Source: Thereva unica (lineage: Eukaryota; Arthropoda; Insecta; Diptera; Therevidae). From it: a DNA stretch of 64,000 bases. How positions within the stretch are numbered: the first letter of the stretch is position 1; the number at the start of each line of letters is the position of its first letter. This document shows, in pieces, positions 10,205 to 19,350 of this stretch. The stretch covers positions 8,844,001 through 8,908,000 of the forward strand of contig OX465281.1 of NCBI GenBank assembly GCA_949987705.1, written 5' to 3'. A program made the translations under genes and the position numbers. The notes under the pieces are model-generated. The model was given only the letters and a program-made list of their open reading frames with translations. It was not told where the DNA came from and searched no databases.

Positions 10205-12639
10205 ATATTATCACATATATTTAATCAATCTGCCAATCGAACTGTTGTATCGAATATGTGCTTATAGGAACTTTATTATGCCTAGTTCCTAATTTCTTAT
10301 ATCTGTAACTCCAAGCTTCTCAACTCTCAGTGCAAATGCGAAAGGGGCAGAAAATTCTCAACTGGCGGACGAAACCGTTCTTCGCAACTTGACAAAACTG
10401 TTGCTTCAGACCCTTTCATCTACCATGTGCATACTTATATTCAGGCCGAAATACGATGGTATGCAGTAAACGTAAAATTATACCTGTAAGGGAATCTTTC
10501 TTAAAGCACGAAATTCTCAATTTCGTATTCCGACTTAATATCGTCAAACTTTTGATTTCCATTTGTCTGTTATGCAGCTTGGTGCAAATAAGAGCTTTGA
10601 AGCGTTTCACAAAGAAAAATTTGGAAGCTTTCGGAGCTTTGAAGCTTTTCATAAAAAAGCATTAAAGCTTTTGGTAAATAAAAGCTTTAAAGCGTTTCGC
10701 AATCAAAAGCTGAGAAACTTTCGTAAATAAAAGCTTTTCGTAAGTAAAACAAGTAAAAGTTTTGGAGTATTTTAAGCCTTTCGTAAATAAAAATTTAAAG
10801 CTTATCTTAAGTTAAATAAATAAAAGCTTTGAAGCTTTATAAGTTCTCATAAACAAAAGCTTTGAAGCTTCCCATAAATATAAGCAAAGGATTGCGTTTA
10901 TTCATTCCCTGTTCTTCCAAATCCATCAGGCTTAGGCCGCACGAATGGTTTAATCAAGTGTGTATGAACGCAATCAAAGCAAAAGAACCCACCTATAGAA
11001 AGTACAGGCATTCCCTGAGGGAATCACCCCAACGCAAGTATATCAGGGGTCTGTTCAAGATTTATGCTATAGCAGATTTTAGCAGCTATTGTCATGCTTT
11101 TCGTGTCCAAAACAGCAGAAAAGCTGCTAACGAAGCTGATATTTTTGTCTCCAAGATTTGAAAAAAGCTGCTAATGTAGCTGCTTTTTGTTGCTCGCACT
11201 CTCGACTGCAAGCAAGAAAGCAGCTACGTAAATGTGTGTGTAAATGTCATTGGTCGTTTTGCCAAAATGACTGACTCGAATGAGGTTTTCTTGACATTAA
11301 TGCATACATATTAAATAATAAATTTAAGAGATTGCAACTGCACGGCCACACTTTTTTCTAATTGTGGGGAGAAGAATAGTTGACTGCATGAAATACTCTT
11401 ACACATACATTAACAAAAGCTATGCTAGCAGCTTTTTGGGTCCAAGATATCATAGCAGCTTTTTCTTGCTTTGCTGAAATTTGACCGTTTAAAAAATCTG
11501 CTACTAAAGCAGCTTTAGCAGAAATCTTGAACAGACCCCAGGTTGAGAAATGCCTGCGAAGCCACAATCAGGTAAATCAAAGCATTGGTTAATGTCAGAT
11601 TAAGAGATAAACTCATTAACTCCACTGATGGCAGTAAAAACTTCTGATCCCTGGGAATTTCCACCAGAAAAAACTTCACAACATCGTCGACTGCTTTCAT
11701 TCACGATGGGAAGGTACTAAAAGAAAACAAATCCATGGCCAACTTACTCGCAACTCTGTTTGCCTCAAATTCTCTCGTTTGCCGATACGAGTGCTACTAA
11801 TGCTGGTTAGCTACAATGTGTTCACAACATATTCAATGTCTTGGGTCAACTAGGATTCCTAGTACCCATGTTCCACCGATTTCGAGTGTTGTTCAATCGA
11901 ATATCTATGGCCCTGTACAGTAGCGCGTCAATCTACTACCGAGTCCAAGAACACGTAACCCATATGGCAGTGTTAGAGATTTTATAGACACACTTTCAGA
12001 CCTCCATCAATTTGAGAAAAAGATTCGAAACACAATTTAATAACAAATACAATTCTTCGAGTTCACTATTATCACTTGTAAATTAATATCTCACACAAAA
12101 GTGAAATTCTATTTATCGCTTTTTATTCATTTTTCAATCACCACTTATCGCTTTAGGTCACTTTAAAACACTTTCATCGCAAAGTGACTTCTAAATGCCG
12201 TTTCCACCACATTTATATATACAAGCTTCCCCTTTATCTAACTTCTGGAACTTTCACCCATTTCCTAGCTCGGGGTGGAATAATATTTCCTTACGGAAAG
12301 CTTTCAGAAGCTTTGTCTTCAATTATCATCCTTTCCAATAGAAATAATAGATGGCGCCATGCTAGTATAGTGGATAAATCGCAAATTCAAATCCTAACAA
12401 AGTCGTTATCAATAACCGTTGATTCAACTTCTAACAGATGGCGCAATATGTTGTTTTGTGGTTGTGCTTAATTGTAGCAAAATCTGGTAGTGTTTCTTGG
12501 AGTGTTTTATAAATTTTTAATGTACATAGTGTAGGAGCTAATCAAAATTTGTTTATTTATTGGATTATATCATAAAAAGTAATCAGCTAAAAATACAATC
12601 CTGTGAGTAACTAGGAGGACAAAAGTTTATTCATCAATC
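10205..12639 (+). repeat. segmental duplication, IR-2 upstream block
   Basis: Paralogue of 4276-6245. It contains the AAGCTT-rich array (about 10585-10880), the LINE-B relic in two pieces (about 10880-11046 and 11542-11800), and the conserved IR 5' leader at about 12550-12639. The only large difference from the IR-1 block is the inserted element at 11047-11538. No gene is seen. Confidence 0.85.
11047..11538. mobile_element. Harbinger-like MITE with empty-site paralogue
   Basis: A 492-bp element bounded by perfect 17-bp inverted repeats GGGTCTGTTCAAGATTT, flanked by 3-bp duplications CAG at 11044-11046 and 11539-11541. The paralogous site at about 5150-5156 reads TATCAGGTTGAG without the element, which confirms both boundaries and the duplication. 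There is no transposase. GGG termini and a 3-bp duplication suggest PIF/Harbinger. Imperfect inverted similarity extends inward through AGCAG/CTGCT-rich sequence. Confidence 0.85.
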
Positions 12640-14459
12640 ATGAAAATTATCCTGTACAATGCGGAACTTCACATCGATGAAATTTTCCATTCCACTGAAA
12701 CACGACCAACCAACATGTGGTGTTCAATGGTGTTTATTTTGTTATTATTTGTTTCAATACGAAATTCGTATTCAATAAATGTAAATGAATTAATTGAACT
12801 AACTGAAGACCTGTGCGACGTTTACAAATTTGAACATTTGGTGATATTTTCATCCAATGAAACAAGTGATAACAGTAGTTCAGATGCCGAAATATTCGCT
12901 CGTGAATTTCAGCGAAAATTTATTTTATCGACAATTTGGGTGAATATAGTAATGACTAAGGAACAAATTAAGTTATTTCATAAGAATGTTTTATCAATTG
13001 TGTTTCTGGATGAACAAGGTGATAAACTGAAGATAGTGACAAGTGAAACTTTAACTTTTGCTCGTGCATCAAAAATTATTATTGTTTTACCTTCTAACAA
13101 AGTGGAGATTGTGAAATTAAAACTGCTCTTTCAATGGTGCTGGGCAGCAAGGATGATAAACGCTATTGCACTCGTGGAAGACAGTGAAAGAAATCGCATT
13201 TTCGGTTATAATCCATTTTTAAATATATCTGCTGAGGAGAAGTCATCGACAGATCTGACCAAACTATTTGTTGGAAAGGTCAGAAATTATCAAGGAGTCG
13301 AAATTCGTACAAATTTTAAACCTAACAGCGAATATATTTTGGATTATGTTAACACAAAAGGCGAGGCGGACATTACTGGAACCGGATATGAAGTCTTGAA
13401 ACAATTTTCGAAAACTTTTAATGCGACGTTGACTATACTTGACAAAAATACTTCTTTATTGTATGATCGGAACGACAACGGATTGATTAATGAGGATATA
13501 ACAGATATTTTAGTGACAGGGTTCTACTTACAAATGCATCTTATAGACTTCTTGTCTTATCCGTTTTCAATGCACAAGATATGCTTATTCACTCCAGCAA
13601 GTATTCCAATACCAGCATCGCTATACATTTTGCTGCCTTTTGACCAACTGGTTTGTGCACCCTGATATCGTTTATTCTATTGACGAGCTTGGCGGGATAC
13701 TTGACTGCCCTTGCAATAAAAGAAAATGGCAGTTTTGGAAAGTTCTTCCTTGAAATTATCCTGCGAATACTCTACTTACCTTATTCAGGACTAAACAATA
13801 CTAAATGGATTATTTTCTATTCACTCATTCTACTTCTTGGTTTTGTAGTGTCCAACATCTATTTAGCTAGAATGGTCAGCCTTTTCGCTCGTACCGTATT
13901 TCTCGAAACAGTCAAAACCGTTGAGGAAATTGAAAAATTTTAAATTAAAATCGCAGAACTAAAATCGGAACTAAAGAATTTAATTCCGTCTATGCTCAAT
14001 ATTTCAGAAGATTTATTCGTTGGCCTTGAAGTCGAGGAGTTTTATGAATGTGAGAAAAATTTTAATCTTTCGTTTGTATATGTGCATGCATCATACAGTG
14101 GTGACAAGAACATAAATAATGAATGGCAGCCACATTTGAAGAAATTGGACATCTGCTCCGCTTTATCACATATCAGTTTCCTATGTAAATGCACTTGGAT
14201 GTTTCGGGAGAATTTTGATGAATATATTCTATTTATTCATGCTTTTGGATTATATGATCATTGGAACAAAATAGCACTTCATGAATTTAGTCGGGGCAAA
14301 ATACGAGCTCCCAGGTATCCAGATGTTGGAGCAAAACCTATCAAAATTGAACATTTTGAATTAATATTGAAAGTGTATGTTTGTGGAATTGTTGTAAGTT
14401 TTTGTTGTTTTATGATAGAATTTTTTCTCAATTGTTTAAACAAAAGAATTATTTATTAA
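12640..14459 (+). pseudogene. IR-2, ionotropic receptor pseudogene with in-frame leader
   Basis: Paralogue of IR-1 along its full length. The ATG equivalent to other copies is at 12715. The upstream ATG at 12640, which opens a separate uORF in four other copies, is here in frame with the receptor because 5 nt are missing, and would add 25 residues. Two lesions inactivate the gene: loss of one G at about 13655 (GTTTGTGCACC against GTTTGGTGCACC elsewhere), inside the start of M1, and a C-to-T nonsense change giving TAA at 13941-13943. The remainder, including M3 and the poly(A) signal, is preserved, so inactivation looks recent. Confidence 0.9.
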
Positions 14460-14564
14460 AATAAATTAAATATTAAATTGAAAAAACACCGTTTTTTAAT
14501 TTGATTTGATCTTCATCAGTCGCAATTTTTTAGCGCACAATTCCAATTTCCAAAACTATGCCTT

Positions 14565-14766
14565 TTCAACTTCACATTGGGACTAAACAATTTCAAATTG
14601 GGACTAAACAATTTCAAATTGGGACTAAACAATTTCAAATTGCGACTAAACAATTTCATATTGGGACTAAACAATTTCAAATTGGGAATAAACCACTTCG
14701 AATTGGGACTAAACAATTTCAAATTGAGAACAAACAATTTCAAATTGGGACCAAACAATTTGAAGT
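14565..14766. repeat. 21-bp minisatellite, IR-2 downstream
   Basis: About nine to ten tandem units of ACAATTTCAAATTGGGACTAA with point variants. Because 21 is a multiple of three, several frames on both strands stay open across it. Those ORFs are not genes. Confidence 0.9.
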
Positions 14767-14863
14767 AATAAATTAACTACTATCAGTAAAGATTAAAGTA
14801 TTAATTATTTTTATTAAGTTTGTAATAAATATGAACACAGATAAGAATATAAAAACATTATTT

Positions 14864-15457
14864 AATAAAAAATAGGTAAAAAAACTTTTAAGTTAAATGG
14901 TTTTATTTGAAATTATAAGCTGCACCAAAAACTAGAAAATAATAAGAACACAAACATGGACCTTTTGAGATTCTGGCGTCTGGTAAGAAATCGTGCAATA
15001 GTAGCCGTGCTGTTTTCTCATGTCGTGTATGCCTAGGGGCACTTTGTGGCGCTGCGTTAACGGATCAAGTAATATTCTGGGACTTTTAACAGACTAAAAT
15101 ATAAACATGGGGCGCATTTGAGATATATTTTTGGTGGGCTTGGAACACATTTTTCTAGACAAGTCGTTCTTATTTAATTATACAGTAGTTATGCAGGTTT
15201 TTATGCGCCCCATGGTTTTATTTTAGTCTGTTAAAAGTCCCAGAATATTACTTGATCCGTTAACGCAGCGCCACAAAGTGCCCCTAGGCATACGACATGA
15301 GAAAACAGCACGGCTACTATTGCACGATTTCTTACCAGACGCCAGAATCTCAAAAGGTCCATGTTTGTGTTCTTATTATTTTCTAGTTTTTGGTGCAGCT
15401 TATAATTTCAAATAAAACCATTTAACTTAAAAGTTTTTTTACTTATTTTTTATTTTC
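14864..15457. repeat. long inverted repeat, foldback/MITE-like
   Basis: Two arms of about 254 bp (14864-15117 and 15203-15457) are near-perfect reverse complements with a short indel (TCGTGTATG against TCGTATG), around an 85-bp loop. No coding potential. It could be a foldback element or a DNA transposon reduced to long terminal inverted repeats. A transcript across it would form a hairpin of about 250 bp. Confidence 0.9.
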
Positions 15458-15599
15458 TAGTTTTTAGTTTGATCTTTGGCTCCTGTCATTATGCAAATTC
15501 CTCATCCTTTCCAACTCTTTCAGTGCATCTTTATTGCACGGTTTCTTGCCCGTTAATTTCTGACAAATGCATACCATATTTCAGAACATATTTGCAAAA

Positions 15600-16100
15600 A
15601 TCAACCGCTGTTTTGAATTTTCAAATTTTGACCACAGAATCGTCATTTGTGACCCTGAAAACCCCCCGAAACCGATTTTCAATGGATTCAGCACACATTT
15701 CCAAAATTCACCCGCCATATTGCCGCCACCATTTTGAATTTTCAAGTTTTGACCACGGAATCGTCATTTGTGGCCCTAAAAACCCCGCGATACCGAATTT
15801 CAATGGATTCAGAACACATTTGCAAAAGTCATCCGCCATTTTGGCGCCGCCATTTTGAATTTTCAAATTTTGACCACAGAATCGTCATTTGTGGCCCCAA
15901 AAACCCCCCGATATCGATTTTCAATGGATTCGGAACACATTTGCAAAATTCATCCGCCATATTGGCGCCGCCATTTTGAATTTTCAAATTTTGGCCACAG
16001 AATCGTCATTTGTGGGCCTAAAAACCCCCTTATGCCGAGTTTCAATGAAATCGGAACTCAATTGGAAAATTCGTCCGCCATCTTGGAACCGCCATCTTGA
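15600..16100. repeat. 121-bp satellite array
   Basis: About four units with a period near 121 bp, each containing TTTTGAATTTTCAAATTTTG, ATCGTCATTTGTGG, CAATGGATTC and a CCGCCATTTTGG-type block. The period leaves overlapping short ORFs with similar peptides that are not genes. Related units in the opposite orientation lie at about 37830-38330 inside the Helitron, and single relics near 24600-24760 and 32830-32980. Confidence 0.85.
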
Positions 16101-16209
16101 TTTTTTTACAAAATGGTCAGATTGCATTGTCACGGGAACTCAATGTGTGGGCAAAATTTCATAAGAATCGGTTTAGTAGAAGTAGTTGAAAAAGCTGTCG
16201 CAAGATTTG

Positions 16210-16717
16210 AACCAAATATACGAGGTCAAGCTAAATAAAACCATTAAAAAACGAATATCCGCCATATTTAATGCATCGGGTATGAATCTTTGAACGATGG
16301 GCGATATAGTTGTGCAGTTCACATCTGTTTGGTTTCTTTTTATCATTAATTAAGATGTTTGGAACCATTGTAAACGATATTTGGCTTGAGTCATATTAGC
16401 CCTGCCTTAACCGGTTCGAGTTTGTGGCATTTGAATTGCCAATTCTCTTTTAACGTTAGCTTGACCAAGCGTGCTCGATAGCATTAAACATTGGACTATA
16501 GGGTACAAGTCTCAGTAATCGATGACCAAAAAATTCATTTTTCTGAAACACTTCTTCGATGTAGGCATGAAAAGGCATGACAAGGCGCATTATCAATAAC
16601 TAATACAACATTTGTCTGATACATATTTTGAGCATTTCTTAGACAGTGGCTAACAAAGTCCTTGGCTTTTGGCTTCTTAAAAGCACTGTTCTTAATTTCG
16701 TGATGAACTAAACGCAT
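16210..16717 (-). pseudogene. DDE transposase relic, Tc1/mariner superfamily
   Basis: On the minus strand, VVLVIDNAPCHA (second catalytic Asp region) is followed after a short gap by a broken PYSP-FNAIEHAW stretch, the usual third-acid region of DDE_3/IS630-type transposases. Frame changes and stops interrupt it. The N-terminal DNA-binding part is not seen. I cannot place the family more precisely. Confidence 0.6.
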
Positions 16718-16721
16718 TAGT

Positions 16722-16850
16722 CACAATTTGAAATTGTTTAGTCCCAATTTAAATTGTTTATTCTCAATTTGAAATTGTTTAATCCCAATTTGAAATTGTT
16801 TAATCCCAATTTGAATTTGTTTAGTGCCAATTTGAAGTTGAAAAGGTATA
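16722..16850. repeat. 21-bp minisatellite in inverted orientation
   Basis: Units of the 21-bp repeat in reverse complement (TTGTTTAGTCCCAATTTGAA). With the array at 14565-14766 it brackets the inverted repeat, satellite and transposase relic. It leads directly into a copy of the 8300-9150 repeat. Confidence 0.8.
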
Positions 16851-17960
16851 GTTGGGATGTGGGTTTGACCCTTCAGTCCACATGATTAACTTCCCAGTTT
16901 AATGAACGCAGACGGAATAAACTGACTTCTTACAAAATGGTAATATGTTTCGCACTAGTGGAAAATTGACTATTATCGGAACTGGTGACAAAGTAATCCT
17001 GAGAGAAGCTAGTTAAAATATATATAATAGGGGCAGATTTTTCTAGAGAATTTGTTTTTCCCGAACGTTAGCAAACAAACATTTCCTTCGTACTTCGTTC
17101 GCTATACTAAAGCGGATGTTCGAATTCGTATTGAGAGTGTTGAGAGCCGCTGATAAATTGGGAAGAGAATGACTTCATTTGGAAACTCCAAAGCTTTCCA
17201 GAGATAGAACTTGTCAGACTTGACACAAAAAGAACAAATTTTTCGGTAACTAATGAAAATCCCGGGATGAACCGCAATTTTCTGAAGCTGTATCGCGCGT
17301 AGAAAACAATTCCCCCGGCAAAAAGGTACTGATCAAAGGTTTGAAAAATTCATGGTGTTTGTAAAGGGTAACAAAATTTTTGTACGATTTTTAAAGGTTG
17401 TCATATTTTGACAAGTGATGTTTTGTAGGAAGGCTATCGCTGTGCAGAGCCCAAAAAAGAACACTTCGTTTAGAACGGGTTTCATTCCATCGAGTTTATT
17501 AGATACTAATAAAACTTATCTATTTAAGGTCTTTCTGACACTGAGCCGAAGTTTTTCCATTTAAACAAAAGAAAAGGCCCGACCGAATGTTATAAAATTT
17601 TTTTTCAGGGAATTTTTTGGTTAATATTTTTCTCTCGGCACCTCAAAGAAGTCTATATAGCAACGGTGGGCAAATGCGGCTCTTAGAGCCGCATGCGGCT
17701 CTTCGTTGAATCAAGTTCGGCTCCAAACGTATCTCTTTAAATTATTGAATATTCCAGACGGGTGTGGAAATGCTCTTAATTTTTGATTTTTGAAATTACA
17801 TAATACATATAACATATAATGCGGCTCTTTACAATTATGAAAAACCCACATGCGGCTCTCATTAACCTCATGCGTGCCCACCCCTGCTATATAGTTTTAG
17901 TTCGCGCTGTATGGTGCAGGTGCAAAATTCACGAACGTCTTTTAAACAAAAAAATCTTTA
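16838..17960. repeat. second copy of the 8300-9150 repeat
   Basis: Sequence from GGTATAGTTGGGATGTGGGT onward follows 8300-9150 with scattered changes. It is interrupted by a 226-bp hAT-like insertion at 17661-17886. It ends near a short CCTAACCTAACC run at about 17968, which is only two or three telomere-like units. Confidence 0.8.
17661..17886. mobile_element. hAT-like MITE with 8-bp target duplication
   Basis: Ends CAACGGTGGGCA and (inverse of the right end) CAGGGGTGGGCA fit hAT termini. Perfect 8-bp duplications CTATATAG flank it at 17653-17660 and 17887-17894. The paralogous site near 9091 (GTCGATATAGTTTT) lacks it. The interior repeats TGCGGCTCT. No transposase. Confidence 0.88.
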
Positions 17961-18097
17961 CAACCTAACCTAACCCCTAAATCGATTATAGAGTAAGCGC
18001 GGGAGACCTTTTTGTCGATCAAAGTATAGTCATAAGCTGAAACAATAGGTTTCCTACAAAAAGTCATGACCTCACATTGTTGAAACACCAAGAACAG

Positions 18098-18860
18098 AAC
18101 GTCTGTTTGCAGAAGCTTGCATTTCTCTATACTTCTTTTTCGAAAATCAAAGCTCTCAAGCTTTTCGCAATTAAAAGCTTTTAAGCTTTTCGTAATTAAA
18201 AGCTTTCAAGCTTTTCGTAAATAAAAGCTTTCAAGCTTTTCATGAACGTGTATCATTGGGGTGGCATACACGGATCATAACGTCAAGACTAAAAAACCGG
18301 GTTTCTGGACAGAGGGGCAAAAGGAAGAGAGAAAGTTGTTGCAACTTTTTGAACAGAAATTTTTGGCGTGAAAACTTACACATGCACAAATGTTTCTTCT
18401 TATCTTCTTCTTCTTTGGGTCTGATATTGACATATCTCTTTGTTATTCGCGTTCGGGTTGTGCACACATAGATATTCCGTATAGGGATAATAAAATTACT
18501 CTCGGTAAAATAAATACCCATGTACGCCGAGAGTATCATAAAAAACCGGTTTTTTGGTGTTGATATTACGATCCGTGTATGCCAGCCCATTAAATAGAAT
18601 TTTTGAAGTTTTTCATAAATAAGAGCTTTCAACGATTTCGTTCGAAGTTTTCGTAACAAAGAGCTTTGTTGTTTTAAAATTTCTGGTAAATAAAAGGTCT
18701 GAAAATGTTCATAAATTACAGCTTTGACATTTTCGTAAGAAAAAGCTTTGAAGGTTTGAAGCTTTTTCGTAAATAAAAGCTTTGAAGCTTTTCCCAAACA
18801 AAACCTTTAAAATTGGTTAGTCCATTTAGCGACTTCCAGGTTGTTTTTTGAATACAGTTT
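18098..18860. repeat. 25-bp AAGCTT-rich repeat element with leader and tail
   Basis: A non-repetitive leader (GTCTGTTTGCAGAAGCTTGC) is followed by 25-bp units. The tail block (TTGGTTAGTCCATTTAGCGA and GGTTGTTTTTTGAATA) also ends the array at about 45905-46400. The same leader starts the copies at 43667 and 45910. A 331-bp MITE sits inside at 18258-18588. Confidence 0.8.
18258..18588. mobile_element. MITE with GGG termini and 3-bp duplication
   Basis: A 331-bp element. The left end GGGGTGGCATACACGGATC and the inverse of the right end GGGCTGGCATACACGGATC differ at one base, and similarity continues imperfectly for about 40 bp through AAAAAACCGG. ATT flanks both sides (18255-18257 and 18589-18591). 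Harbinger-like by termini. ORFs on both strands are short and unlike any transposase. Confidence 0.75.
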
Positions 18861-19084
18861 TTCCACATTAAATTCACTCTTTTGAAAATCGAATTCACCC
18901 GTTTGAAAATTAACTACTTTTATAATAATGTTAGTAAATCCAGGTTCGGAGAAGCTCGACGCACCATAATCTATTACCATTCATACATTTTATTGTTAAG
19001 AAATGACACACTTTAGACAAAGACACACTCCAATGCTGAAGCACTACGAGGAAGTCTCTTTCAAAAATCAAAATTCCACACACA

Positions 19085-19347
19085 CTTTAGCATTTCGAAA
19101 TTCGTTTACGGGCAACAACACTCCCTACATCTGACCACGACAAGAGTGGCAGTGACACCGTTGAATCGTGATTGGAAATTTAAATGAGCGGGTAACTTGG
19201 GTTTTTAACTTGCCTTTGTTTACTAGAGTTGGGAGTTGGGACCCTCACTGCCAATGGAAGAGCGACTTTGACATTCCCAATTGTTTTGGCGCACGCCATA
19301 CTATTGGCTTATGGGTGCAGCGAGGAGCTCTGGGTTACAGCTACTAA
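19085..19347. repeat. Helitron 3'-end fragment
   Basis: Matches about 40065-40337, the 3' part of the Helitron at 37690-40337. Landmarks are TTTACGGGCAACAACACTCC, GACCACGACAAGAGTGGCAG and GGCGCACGCCATACTATTGG. The final CTAG is CTAC here. The 5' part is missing. Confidence 0.75.
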
Positions 19348-19350
19348 TAT

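Noticed and set aside
14516..14776. Several overlapping ORFs on both strands with periodic peptides
   Set aside because: They result from the 21-bp repeat period, a multiple of three.
15469..16164. Overlapping ORFs with similar repeated peptides
   Set aside because: By-products of the 121-bp satellite. No start context, no domain.
8178..16850. 21-bp regularly repeated motif resembling a CRISPR array
   Set aside because: Units are directly contiguous with no unique spacers, the setting is eukaryotic, and no cas-like genes are present. It is a minisatellite.
17960..17985. CCTAACCTAACC as an interstitial telomere repeat
   Set aside because: Only two or three units, too short to separate from chance.
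18240..18797. 185-codon minus-strand ORF
   Set aside because: It crosses a MITE boundary and AAGCTT-rich repeats, so it has no coherent origin as a gene.
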